A stretch of DNA of 22,790 nt, taken from positions 1 through 22,790 of the forward strand of contig JAJXUF010000044.1 in NCBI GenBank assembly GCA_021783175.1, read 5' to 3'. A program made the translations under genes and the position numbers. Positions 6,959 through 14,801 of the stretch are shown piece after piece. The notes under the pieces were generated by a model. The model saw only the letters and a list, made by a program, of their open reading frames with translations, had not been told where the DNA came from and ran no database searches. The stretch is from Pseudomonadota bacterium (lineage in GTDB: Bacteria > Pseudomonadota > Gammaproteobacteria > Acidiferrobacterales > UBA6901). Position 1 is the stretch's first letter, and each line of letters begins with the position of its first letter.

Positions 6959-8260
6959 ATGGCTGACGACAACCACAATGACCGGGGTAGCGGAAAGGGC
7001 GAAAAACTCCTGTACTGTTCGTTCTGTGGCAAGAGCCAGCACGAAGTACGCAAGCTGATTGCCGGTCCATCCGTATTTGTCTGTGACGAGTGCGTCGAGC
7101 TGTGTAACGACATTATCCGCGAAGAGGTTCAGGAAGAAGCCAACGCGGCTGTCGCCAAGAATAAGTTTCCTACTCCGCGCGAGATCTGTCAGATCCTGGA
7201 CGAATACGTAATCGGCCAGTACAACGCCAAGAAGGTGCTGTCGGTTGCCGTTTACAATCACTACAAGCGCATCGAGCATGAAGGCAACATCGGTGACGTC
7301 GAACTGTCCAAGAGCAACATACTGCTGATCGGGCCGACCGGCTCCGGCAAGACGCTGCTGGCAGAGACTCTGGCGCGCCTCTTGAATGTGCCGTTCACCA
7401 TCGCCGATGCCACCACGCTGACCGAAGCCGGTTACGTCGGCGAGGACGTCGAAAACATCATCCAGAAGTTGCTGCAAAAGTGCGACTACGACGTAGAGAA
7501 GGCGCAAAGAGGGATTGTGTACATCGACGAGATCGACAAGATCTCGCGCAAGTCCGACAACCCTTCGATTACGCGTGACGTATCTGGCGAAGGCGTACAG
7601 CAGGCGTTGCTCAAGCTTATCGAAGGCACCATCGCCTCCGTGCCGCCACAGGGTGGCCGCAAGCATCCGCAGCAGGAATTTCTGCAGGTGGATACGCGCA
7701 ATATCCTGTTCATTTGCGGCGGTGCCTTTTCCGGTCTAGAAAGGGTTATCCGCGATCGTTCCGAGAAGGGCGGTATTGGTTTCGGTGCGACCATCAAGAG
7801 CAAATCGGAAGAAAAGTCCATGGGCGAGGTGCTGCGCGCCGTGGAGCCTGAGGATCTTATCAAGTACGGCCTGATCCCGGAGTTTGTCGGACGTTTGCCG
7901 GTTGTCGCCATACTGGATGAGCTGGACGAACAGGCGCTCATCCGCATTCTGACCGAACCCAAGAATGCGCTGATCAAGCAGTACCAGAAGCTCATGAAAC
8001 TTGAAGGTGTTGAGCTCGAAGTTCGCAGCGACGCCCTGTCCGCCGTGGCGCGGCGCGCCATGGAACGCAAGACCGGCGCACGTGGTCTGCGCTCCATATT
8101 GGAAGCCGCGCTGTTGGATACCATGTTCGAGCTGCCTTCTGTCGACAACGTTAAGAAGGTGGTTGTCGAAGAAAACGTCATTAAGGAAAGCGCCAAGCCG
8201 CTGGTTATCTACGCGGAGGATGGCGATCAGGGTCAGAAGCGCGTATCGACCCGGCCGTAA
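6959..8260 (+). CDS. clpX: ATP-dependent Clp protease ATP-binding subunit ClpX
   Basis: AAA+ unfoldase that recognises substrates and feeds them to ClpP. The 433-residue product begins with a zinc-binding domain (C20, C23, C42, C45). The AAA+ module follows, with Walker A GPTGSGKT (125-132), the substrate-gripping pore loop GYVG (158-161), Walker B IVYIDE (186-191) and the RKH loop in GGRKHPQQ. The IGF loop that docks on ClpP appears as GGIGFGAT. Length matches the family (about 424 in E. coli). ATG 6959 has GAGG upstream at 5 nt spacing. The last gene before a 257-nt gap to lon; a hairpin lies in that gap. Confidence 0.99.
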   Translation: MADDNHNDRGSGKGEKLLYCSFCGKSQHEVRKLIAGPSVFVCDECVELCNDIIREEVQEEANAAVAKNKFPTPREICQILDEYVIGQYNAKKVLSVAVYNHYKRIEHEGNIGDVELSKSNILLIGPTGSGKTLLAETLARLLNVPFTIADATTLTEAGYVGEDVENIIQKLLQKCDYDVEKAQRGIVYIDEIDKISRKSDNPSITRDVSGEGVQQALLKLIEGTIASVPPQGGRKHPQQEFLQVDTRNILFICGGAFSGLERVIRDRSEKGGIGFGATIKSKSEEKSMGEVLRAVEPEDLIKYGLIPEFVGRLPVVAILDELDEQALIRILTEPKNALIKQYQKLMKLEGVELEVRSDALSAVARRAMERKTGARGLRSILEAALLDTMFELPSVDNVKKVVVEENVIKESAKPLVIYAEDGDQGQKRVSTRP

Positions 8261-8313
8261 CGGTAAATTGCTGCGCGAGCGACCGCGCTTGCGCAGTGTA
8301 TTACCATCCCTGC

Positions 8314-8338
8314 GATTCCGCCGTGTGTTGGCGGAATC
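8314..8338 (+). terminator. Hairpin downstream of clpX
   Basis: GATTCCGCC (8314-8322) and GGCGGAATC (8330-8338) form a perfect 9-bp stem with a 7-nt loop, 53 nt after the clpX stop. No T-run follows, so it is a weak or Rho-assisted terminator, or a stabiliser. Confidence 0.5.
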
Positions 8339-8372
8339 ATCAGCGGTCATGTGCCGTTTCTCTGAACGTCTA

Positions 8373-8401
8373 TTGAAATCCCAGACAATTATCCCCAGAC
8401 T
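8373..8401 (+). promoter_or_regulatory. Possible sigma-32 (heat-shock) promoter of lon
   Basis: TTGAAA (8373-8378) is followed after 14 nt by CCCCA (8393-8397), with T at 8401. This resembles the known heat-shock consensus (CTTGAAA, then CCCCATNT). The final box deviates (CCCCAGACT). It sits about 117 nt before the lon ATG, just after the clpX hairpin, as expected for a lon promoter. lon is a sigma-32 gene in E. coli. Confidence 0.5.
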
Positions 8402-8517
8402 ATCTGCACGCGGTTTGTAAGATCGCGCTAAATGGGTACAAAGTGCAGGGGAATCGTGCGGTGTACCGCGGCCCAACCCGGCGCGCCGCAAATGCCAAAA
8501 CTTGAGGTGTACCATCC

Positions 8518-10956
8518 ATGACGCAAGAGCAAAAGTCCCCAATCGCCCCCGGTTCGGTTATTACGCTCCCGGTGCTGCCACTCCGGGACGTGGTAGTTTT
8601 TCCCTACATGGTGATACCACTTTTCGTCGGCCGCAAAAAATCAATCCGCGCGTTGGAACAGGCGATGGAGGCGGGCAAGCAGATTATGCTGGTCGCGCAG
8701 CGCAGCGCATCGGATGATGATCCGGCACCGGAACAGATCCACGATATCGGAACCATCGCCAGCATTCTGCAACTGCTTAAACTTCCCGATGGCACGGTAA
8801 AGGTGCTCGTCGAGGGTGAGCAGCGCGCAAAGACCCAGGGTTTTGTGGAGACCACCGATTACTTTTCGGCGCACGTCATCACGCTTGGGTCGGAGCCGGT
8901 TGAGGACAAGGAGGGCGAGGCCCTCATGCGTTCAGTCCTGTCCGAATTCGACCAGTACGTCAAGCTCAACATGAAGATCCCTCCGGAAATTCTGACGTCG
9001 CTCGCCGGCATCGACGACGCCGGGCGTCTAGCCGACGCCATTGCGGCGCACCTGAGTCTCAAGATCGAAGAAAAGCAGCAGATTCTCGAAATGCAGGGCG
9101 TGCGTGAGCGGCTCGAGCACATCCTGGGGGTAATGGAAACTGAGATCGATCTGCTCCAGGTGGAGAAACGCATTCGCGGACGCGTCAAGCGCCAGATGGA
9201 GAAGAGCCAGCGCGAGTACTATCTCAACGAGCAGATGAAGGCGATCCAGAAAGAGCTCGGCGAGTTGGAGGAATCGCCCAATGAAGCGGAAGAGCTGGCG
9301 CAAAAGATCGAAAAGGCGGGCATGACGAAGGAGGCGCGGGAAAAGGCGCAAACCGAACTCAATAAGCTCAAGATGATGTCGCCGATGGCGGCAGAAGCGA
9401 CTGTCGTACGCAATTACATCGACTGGCTGCTCAGCGTGCCGTGGAAGAAGCGCACCAAGATCCGCAAGGATCTGGCCGCCGCCTCGAAGATACTCGAGGC
9501 CGACCACTATGGCCTTGATAAGGTAAAGGAACGCATCCTTGAGTATCTTGCGGTGCAACAGCGGGTGAACAAACTAAAGGGGCCGATTCTGTGTCTGGTC
9601 GGTCCTCCCGGTGTCGGCAAGACATCGCTTGGACAATCGATCGCACGCGCCACCAATCGCAAGTTTGTGAGAATGTCGCTCGGCGGCGTGCGCGATGAAG
9701 CCGAAATTCGCGGACATCGCCGCACGTACATTGGGTCCTTGCCGGGCAAGATCGTGCAGAACATGTCCAAGGTGAAGGTGCGCAATCCGCTGTTCATGCT
9801 CGACGAAGTCGACAAGATGGCGATGGATTTTCGCGGTGATCCTTCGTCCGCGTTGCTCGAAGTGCTGGATCCTGAGCAGAATCACGCGTTCAGCGATCAT
9901 TACCTCGAAGTGGATTACGACCTTTCCGATGTGATGTTCGTTGCCACGGCCAATAGCCTGAACATTCCGGCGCCGCTGCTCGACCGTATGGAAGTCATAC
10001 GCCTGTCGGGCTACACCGAAGACGAGAAGGTTAATATAGCGATCCGCTATCTTGTGCCAAAACAGCGCAAGAACAACGGCCTCAAGGATTCGGAGATTGC
10101 AATCTCGGAAAGTGCGGTGCGCGATGTCGTGCGCTATTACACGCGCGAGGCGGGGGTGCGCAACCTGGAGCGCGAGATTTCCAAAATCTTCCGTAAAGTT
10201 GCCAAGGAACTGCTGCTCAGCAAGAAGCGCGCGAAGGTGATGGTAAATTCCAAGAACCTGGAAAAGTACCTGGGTGTGCGCCGCTACCGCTACGGGGTTG
10301 CCGAACAGACCAATCAGGTCGGCCAGGTCACCGGCCTTGCCTGGACCGAAGTTGGCGGCGAGCTGCTGACCGTGGAAAGCATCATCGTCCCGGGTAAGGG
10401 CAAGCTCACGATCACCGGCAAGCTTGGGGATGTCATGCAGGAATCCATCCAGGCGGCAATGAGCGTCGTTCGCAGCCGCGCAGCAACCTTGGGGATACCG
10501 ACTGACTTCTACCAGAAGCATGACTTCCACGTGCACGTGCCGGAAGGTGCGACGCCGAAGGATGGTCCGAGCGCAGGCATTGCGATGTGCACGGCGATGG
10601 TTTCGGCGCTAACCAAGATTCCTGTGCGCGCGGATGTCGCGATGACCGGCGAAATTACCTTGCGCGGGGAGGTGCTCCCGATCGGTGGATTGAAGGAAAA
10701 GCTGCTGGCGGCCCACCGCGGTGGAATCAAGATTGTGGTGATTCCGGAAGAGAATCGTAAAGATCTGGTGGATATTCCCAAGAATATCCGCGAAAGCCTC
10801 GATATCCGTCCGTATCGCTGGATCGACCAGGTGCTGGAGACGGCTCTCGAACGCGCTCCAGAGCCTCTGAAGGAGCCGCAGGCCGGTGGCGCCGAGCCGT
10901 CGTCCAAGGGGTCGGAGGAAAAGCCGGATTCAACCAGTGTGGTTACGACACATTAG
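8518..10956 (+). CDS. lon: ATP-dependent protease Lon
   Basis: Homohexameric AAA+ serine protease that degrades damaged and regulatory proteins. The 812-residue product has the N-terminal substrate-binding domain starting at [15 protein letters not shown], then the AAA+ module with Walker A GPPGVGKT (362-369) and Walker B FMLDEVDK (D429, E430). The C-terminal protease domain carries the catalytic dyad S685 (in PKDGPSAG) and K728 (in [10 protein letters not shown]). Their 43-residue separation equals that of E. coli Lon (S679, K722). After the protease domain there is a short Pro/Ser/Glu-rich tail of variable type. ATG 8518 has GAGG about 12 nt upstream. Follows clpX and precedes hupB, as in E. 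coli. Confidence 0.99.
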   Translation: MTQEQKSPIAPGSVITLPVLPLRDVVVFPYMVIPLFVGRKKSIRALEQAMEAGKQIMLVAQRSASDDDPAPEQIHDIGTIASILQLLKLPDGTVKVLVEGEQRAKTQGFVETTDYFSAHVITLGSEPVEDKEGEALMRSVLSEFDQYVKLNMKIPPEILTSLAGIDDAGRLADAIAAHLSLKIEEKQQILEMQGVRERLEHILGVMETEIDLLQVEKRIRGRVKRQMEKSQREYYLNEQMKAIQKELGELEESPNEAEELAQKIEKAGMTKEAREKAQTELNKLKMMSPMAAEATVVRNYIDWLLSVPWKKRTKIRKDLAAASKILEADHYGLDKVKERILEYLAVQQRVNKLKGPILCLVGPPGVGKTSLGQSIARATNRKFVRMSLGGVRDEAEIRGHRRTYIGSLPGKIVQNMSKVKVRNPLFMLDEVDKMAMDFRGDPSSALLEVLDPEQNHAFSDHYLEVDYDLSDVMFVATANSLNIPAPLLDRMEVIRLSGYTEDEKVNIAIRYLVPKQRKNNGLKDSEIAISESAVRDVVRYYTREAGVRNLEREISKIFRKVAKELLLSKKRAKVMVNSKNLEKYLGVRRYRYGVAEQTNQVGQVTGLAWTEVGGELLTVESIIVPGKGKLTITGKLGDVMQESIQAAMSVVRSRAATLGIPTDFYQKHDFHVHVPEGATPKDGPSAGIAMCTAMVSALTKIPVRADVAMTGEITLRGEVLPIGGLKEKLLAAHRGGIKIVVIPEENRKDLVDIPKNIRESLDIRPYRWIDQVLETALERAPEPLKEPQAGGAEPSSKGSEEKPDSTSVVTTH

Positions 10957-10983
10957 AAAGGACCTGCCATGGACGGCGGTTTC

Positions 10984-11013
10984 TTGACAGGCGCCATGGG
11001 CGCCTTGTATAAG
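10984..11013 (+). promoter_or_regulatory. Sigma-70 promoter of hupB with an inverted repeat in the spacer
   Basis: A perfect -35 TTGACA (10984-10989), 18-bp spacer, and TATAAG (11008-11013). GGCGCC (10990-10995) and GGCGCC (10999-11004), separated by ATG, fill most of the spacer and could be an operator. Transcription from here gives a leader of about 143 nt before hupB. Confidence 0.7.
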
Positions 11014-11094
11014 TTTTAGCCTTCAGCGGCGATCTTGGCCTGAATTCAAATTCGTCTGCTGTGGTTTGCGTGCCGTCAAACGAGGGTATGCGAA

Positions 11095-11113
11095 ACCTGC
11101 TGGGATGGCAGGT
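11095..11113 (+). other. Hairpin in the hupB leader
   Basis: ACCTGC (11095-11100) pairs with GCAGGT (11108-11113) across a 7-nt loop, within the untranslated leader and 50 nt before the start codon. Possible translation or stability element; no known family recognised. Confidence 0.35.
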
Positions 11114-11163
11114 CCAGCAAACGAGTCCACCACATCTTGCGGTTCCACATTAGGGGAGAAAAA

Positions 11164-11436
11164 ATGAATAAGTCCGAGCTAATCGACAAAGTCAGCGAAA
11201 GCACCGAACTGAACAAAGCTTCCGCAACCCGTGCGGTGGATGCGGTGTTCGATTCGATTGCGCAGGCACTGAAGAGCGGCGACCAGGTAACGGTCGTCGG
11301 ATTCGGTACGTTTTCAGTCACCGAGCGCGCCGCACGCACCGGCCGTAATCCCCAGACCGGCGCTCCGCTAAATATTCCCGCTTCCAAGAATCCGAAATTC
11401 AAGGCTGGTAAAGGCCTGAAGGATGCCGTAAACTAG
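11164..11436 (+). CDS. hupB: DNA-binding protein HU-beta
   Basis: Small histone-like protein that dimerises, bends DNA and shapes the nucleoid. The 90-residue product has the full HU fold: N-terminal helices ([20 protein letters not shown]), the GFGTFSV strand, and the DNA-gripping arm [11 protein letters not shown] with its conserved proline, ending in [16 protein letters not shown] 11164 is preceded by GGGGAG at a good distance; an upstream in-frame start at 11137 would add non-homologous residues. It has its own strong promoter and a long leader. The stop codon is only 9 nt from tRNA-Val, so mRNA and tRNAs probably share a transcript that must be cut by RNases. In many gammaproteobacteria hupB likewise follows lon. 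Confidence 0.98.
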   Translation: MNKSELIDKVSESTELNKASATRAVDAVFDSIAQALKSGDQVTVVGFGTFSVTERAARTGRNPQTGAPLNIPASKNPKFKAGKGLKDAVN

Positions 11437-11437
11437 C

Positions 11438-11451
11438 GCACCTTCGGGTGC
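11438..11451 (+). other. UUCG-capped hairpin spanning the tRNA-Val 5' end
   Basis: GCACC (11438-11442) pairs with GGTGC (11447-11451) around the tetraloop TTCG (11443-11446), closed by the C-G pair that makes UUCG loops very stable. The 3' arm is the tRNA-Val acceptor strand, so this fold competes with mature tRNA folding. Confidence 0.6.
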
Positions 11452-11521
11452 TTAGCTCAGCTGGTAGAGCGTCGCCCTTACAAGGCGAATGTCGGGGGTT
11501 CGAACCCCTCAGCACCCACCA
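11446..11521 (+). tRNA. tRNA-Val (anticodon TAC)
   Basis: Acceptor arms GGGTGCT and AGCACCC pair fully, discriminator A, encoded CCA (11519-11521). Anticodon stem TCGCC/GGCGA with loop CTTACAA puts TAC at 11479-11481. It begins 9 nt after the hupB stop with no promoter or terminator between. Confidence 0.98.
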
Positions 11522-11555
11522 CTAAGTCAGCAAGCTAGTGTGGAAGACAAAACCT

Positions 11556-11632
11556 GGAGTGGTAGTTCAGTTGGTTAGAATACCGGCCTGTCACGCCGGG
11601 GGTCGCGGGTTCGAGTCCCGTCCACTCCGCCA
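11556..11632 (+). tRNA. tRNA-Asp (anticodon GTC)
   Basis: Acceptor arms GGAGTGG and CCACTCC pair fully, discriminator G, encoded CCA (11630-11632). Anticodon stem CCGGC/GCCGG with loop CTGTCAC gives GTC at 11590-11592. Lies 34 nt after tRNA-Val and is followed at once by a terminator. Confidence 0.98.
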
Positions 11633-11640
11633 GTGGCGCA

Positions 11641-11669
11641 AAGGGCGAGTGACGGCACTCGCCCTTTTT
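11641..11669 (+). terminator. Rho-independent terminator of the hupB-tRNA unit
   Basis: AAGGGCGAGTG (11641-11651) pairs perfectly with CACTCGCCCTT (11656-11666) across a 4-nt loop, followed by a T-run through 11669. It closes the hupB-tRNA-Val-tRNA-Asp unit ahead of ppiD. Confidence 0.93.
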
Positions 11670-11754
11670 GTTGCCCGGCAAAGGGAACGCGCCAAAGCTT
11701 GGACGGCCAATTTGGGCCGCATGCATACCTTTCGTTCGCTAGAGTCCTGATCTC

Positions 11755-13671
11755 ATGCTCCAATCCATTCGTGAAAAGACCGAGGGCTGGATCGCAGGCG
11801 TCATCCTTGGTCTGTTGGTCATACCTTTTGCCCTGTGGGGCGTCAATTCATACCTCGAGACCTCCGGCAAGGTGAATGTCGCCAAGGTCGACGGCCACGG
11901 CATCAGCGTCGATTCCTACAAGATTGCCCTCGATCGGCAGCGTCGCGCGCTCGAAGAGATGGTCGGCCACGCCGTCGATCCGCGTGTTTTTGATTCGCCG
12001 CAGTTCAAGCAGGAGGTTTTGAGCGGTTTGATCGACCGTATGCTGATTGAGCGGGATGCGGCTTCGCTGGGGTATCGCGTTAATAACGAGGAGCTCGCTG
12101 CGCTCATTCGCAATGCACCCCAGTTCCAACGAAACGGCCAGTTCGACCCGCAACTCTACCAACTGTTTGTCAGGGATAAAGGCTACGGTGTGCCGGGTTT
12201 CGAGGAGCGTCTGCGTCTGCAAAGGATAGAACAGCAGATCCAGGCCGGAATTGTCGACGGCGCTATTGTGACACCGGGAGACATCGCCAGTGTTGTGCGA
12301 CTTATAGACGAAAAGCGCACGGTCTTGTATGCGACCATCAAGCCTGAGCAGTTTCTTGCCAAGGTTAATGTGACGCCGGGCGATATCCAGGCCTACTACT
12401 CGGCACATCTGGAACAGTACCGGACGCCGGAGCAGGTACGCATTCAGTATATCGAGCTGTCGGCGGCGGACATCGCAAAGACCATCCAACCTTCGCCCGA
12501 GGATCTGCGCAAGGCCTACCAAGACAACATGGGGCGTTACACCACGGCGGAAGAACGGCGCGCCAGCCATATATTGATTGCGCTACCAGAGAACGCGACG
12601 CCCGCAGCGGCACAAAAGGCACTCGCCCAGGCGCAGGACATTCGCAAGCAGTTGGTGCACGGGGCCAATTTTGCCGAACTGGCGAAGAAATACTCGGCCG
12701 ACACGGTGTCGGCAGCGAAGGGCGGGGACCTCGGATTCGTTGCGCGCGGCTCCTTGGAGAAATCCTTCGAGGATGCGCTTTACAGTCTGACGAAGCCTGG
12801 CGACATCAGCGAACCGGTGCGGACCAAATTCGGTTACCACATCATCAAACTGACAGGTATCAAGGCGGCGACAACCAAGCCATTCAGCGAGGTCCGCTCG
12901 GACGTGGAAGCAAGATTGCGCGCCAATGAAGCTGTGGACCGATTCTATGACCAGTCCGACAAATTTCGCAATGTGATCTATGAGCAGTCGGACAGTCTTG
13001 CACCGGCCGCCAAGGAGTTCGGGCTTAAGGTCATGGAAAGCGACTGGTTCAGCCGCGCAGGGGGCAGCGGAATCGCCGCGAATCCGAAAGTGGTAAAGGC
13101 CGCGTTTGATCCGGATGTTCTTGCGCAGGGTCACAACAGTCACGGCATAGATCTGCAGGACAATGTCGTCGTCGCCCTGCGTGTCGTTGGGCACAGGCCA
13201 GCTGCCACCAAGCCGCTGTCTGCAGTGCATGATGGCATCGAAAAGCAGCTGAAGATGCAGGGTGCCGTGATTCGTGCGGGACTGGCGGCCGAGGCTGCAC
13301 TTAAAGCCCTGGGGCAGGGCGTTGCCTTCAATGCCGAGATGCGGCAGCAGGGCGCGACAATCAACGGACCAGTGACCATCACGCGTGAACAGGCGCATGG
13401 TCTTCCCCCGGCTTTGGTCGGGGCGCTATTCGGCGCGGCGCAACCCGTCGCCGGCAAGCCGGTCTACGGAAGCGCAGATCTAGGCAGCGATGGAATTGCG
13501 CTGTTTGACCTGCAGCAGGTTGAAATGGGCAAACCGGATGCGGCGTCCGAGGAAGTGAAAGCCGAGGCAGTGCGTCTGCTGACTGCCCGTCGCGGATCTG
13601 ACTACTTCTCCAGCTATCTGGATAGCCTGCAGCAGAAAGCAAAAATCAAGATCTACCAGAATCACCTGTAA
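11755..13671 (+). CDS. ppiD: Membrane-anchored periplasmic chaperone / peptidyl-prolyl isomerase PpiD
   Basis: Helps newly exported proteins leave the Sec translocon. The 638-residue product has a short cytosolic start (MLQSIREKTEGW), one membrane segment at about 12-32, then a large periplasmic part. This contains a SurA-like N-terminal region that includes QFDPQLYQLF and one parvulin domain at about 268-369 (ASHILIALP to GGDLGFVARG to FGYHIIKLTG). A C-terminal domain follows. Length fits the family (about 620). ATG 11755 has only a weak ribosome binding site. A terminator lies upstream, so ppiD needs its own promoter in 11670-11754; TTGGAC at 11699 is a possible -35 but no good -10 is seen. 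Position after hupB matches E. coli. Confidence 0.96.
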   Translation: MLQSIREKTEGWIAGVILGLLVIPFALWGVNSYLETSGKVNVAKVDGHGISVDSYKIALDRQRRALEEMVGHAVDPRVFDSPQFKQEVLSGLIDRMLIERDAASLGYRVNNEELAALIRNAPQFQRNGQFDPQLYQLFVRDKGYGVPGFEERLRLQRIEQQIQAGIVDGAIVTPGDIASVVRLIDEKRTVLYATIKPEQFLAKVNVTPGDIQAYYSAHLEQYRTPEQVRIQYIELSAADIAKTIQPSPEDLRKAYQDNMGRYTTAEERRASHILIALPENATPAAAQKALAQAQDIRKQLVHGANFAELAKKYSADTVSAAKGGDLGFVARGSLEKSFEDALYSLTKPGDISEPVRTKFGYHIIKLTGIKAATTKPFSEVRSDVEARLRANEAVDRFYDQSDKFRNVIYEQSDSLAPAAKEFGLKVMESDWFSRAGGSGIAANPKVVKAAFDPDVLAQGHNSHGIDLQDNVVVALRVVGHRPAATKPLSAVHDGIEKQLKMQGAVIRAGLAAEAALKALGQGVAFNAEMRQQGATINGPVTITREQAHGLPPALVGALFGAAQPVAGKPVYGSADLGSDGIALFDLQQVEMGKPDAASEEVKAEAVRLLTARRGSDYFSSYLDSLQQKAKIKIYQNHL

Positions 13672-13686
13672 TCAGTCTGAATCCGC

Positions 13687-13709
13687 GCGCCAGCCTTTGC
13701 GGCTGGCGC
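13687..13709. terminator. Hairpin between convergent ppiD and fabI
   Basis: GCGCCAGCC (13687-13695) and GGCTGGCGC (13701-13709) form a perfect 9-bp stem with a 5-nt loop. It sits 15 nt after the ppiD stop and 10 nt after the fabI stop on the other strand. No T-run on either side. Confidence 0.5.
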
Positions 13710-13719
13710 AGGTCAGGTT

Positions 13720-14508
13720 TCAGGCAAAAGCGTGTCCGATTCCTACCGTATTGAAGCCAGCATCGACATAGGTGATTTCGCCAGTGACGCCGGAAGCGAG
13801 GTCGGAACACAGGAATGCCGCGACATTGCCCACTTCCTCAATGGTCACGCCGCGGCCGAGCGGCGTGGATTTCTCGTAGTAGTCGAGCATTCTCTTGAAG
13901 TCACTGATGCCCGCTGCGGCCAGGGTGCGTATTGGCCCGGCGGAAATGCCATTTACGCGGATTCCCTCCGGTCCCATCGATTGCGCCAAGTAACGCACAT
14001 TCGCCTCGAGGCTGGCCTTGGCCAGTCCCATGACGTTGTAGTGCGGTATGGATCGTACTGCCCCAATGTACGACAGGGTAAGCAGGGCGCCGGAGCGGCC
14101 CTTCATTAGGTCACGTCCGGCCTTGGCCAGTGCGGCAAAGCTGTAGGAACTGATCTCGTGGGCCGTGATAAATCCCGCGCGCGTCACCGCATCGACGTAA
14201 GATCCGCTCAGTTCCTCGCGCGGCGCGTATGCAACCGAGTGCACGATGATATCGAGGCCATCCCAGCGCGCGCCCAAACCGGTGAAAACCTCCTTTATCT
14301 GCTCGTCACTGGCAACATCGCACGGCAGAACAATCGAGGAGGCGGTTTCGTCCGCGAGTTTCTGTACGCGGGACAGGAGTTTGTCATTCTGATAGGTATA
14401 GGCCAGCTGCGCGCCTTCGCGGTGCATCGCTTTGGCTATCCCGGTCGCTATCGAGCGTTCGCTGGCTACGCCGACTATCAGTGCTCGCTTCCCGGCCAAG
14501 AATCCCAT
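13720..14508 (-). CDS. fabI: Enoyl-[acyl-carrier-protein] reductase FabI
   Basis: NADH-dependent enzyme that completes each cycle of fatty-acid elongation; the usual target of triclosan and isoniazid-type inhibitors. The 262-residue product is a short-chain-dehydrogenase-fold protein with the FabI-type nucleotide motif GVASERSIA (13-21) and the catalytic set Y147, Y157 and K164, one residue offset from E. coli (Y146, Y156, K163). HSVAYAP (90-96) is the conserved region near the inhibitor site. The length is as expected. ATG 14508 has GAGG at 5 nt spacing. It is divergent from the ABC transporter operon and follows ppiD convergently, the same order as in Pseudomonas. Confidence 0.98.
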   Translation of the reverse strand: MGFLAGKRALIVGVASERSIATGIAKAMHREGAQLAYTYQNDKLLSRVQKLADETASSIVLPCDVASDEQIKEVFTGLGARWDGLDIIVHSVAYAPREELSGSYVDAVTRAGFITAHEISSYSFAALAKAGRDLMKGRSGALLTLSYIGAVRSIPHYNVMGLAKASLEANVRYLAQSMGPEGIRVNGISAGPIRTLAAAGISDFKRMLDYYEKSTPLGRGVTIEEVGNVAAFLCSDLASGVTGEITYVDAGFNTVGIGHAFA

Positions 14509-14801
14509 GGTACCTCACCTGTATTTTGATATGGTCAAAGGCATTGTGCGCGCCGCCAGGCACGCGGCCGGCTGCGGCAAAGGCGTTACACTACCGGAAA
14601 ACGGTGCAGGCTGGAAGGGTGATAATCAGCGCCGGTTTGCGGTATTGTCGCGCAGAATCCGGTAATGGGGCGACGCAGGACGGTGATACTTGGGGATCGC
14701 AGTCAAAGTGGCCGTAGTGCTGGGCCGCTGGCATGCGCCAGGGCGCATTTTAATGGCGGCATGCGTGCGCGGCATGGGTGCCGCAGGGGTGAGGCCAGAC
14801 G
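14509..14801. other. Divergent intergenic region between fabI and the transporter operon
   Basis: No credible gene. On the plus strand TGATAAT at 14620-14626 could be a -10 box for the transporter operon, but no good -35 is found at the proper spacing. Nothing else is recognised. Confidence 0.4.

Noticed and set aside
6419..7666. Long minus-strand open frame of 415 codons opposite clpP and clpX
   Set aside because: It lies antisense across two clearly conserved genes, has no recognisable domain, and arises from the codon bias of the sense strand.
7736..8542. Minus-strand open frame of 268 codons reaching from clpX into the clpX-lon gap
   Set aside because: Mostly antisense to clpX; the part in the gap shows no conserved features and would run through the likely lon promoter.
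9574..10536. Minus-strand open frame of 320 codons opposite lon
   Set aside because: Antisense to the conserved AAA+ and protease domains of Lon; no motif or ribosome binding site.
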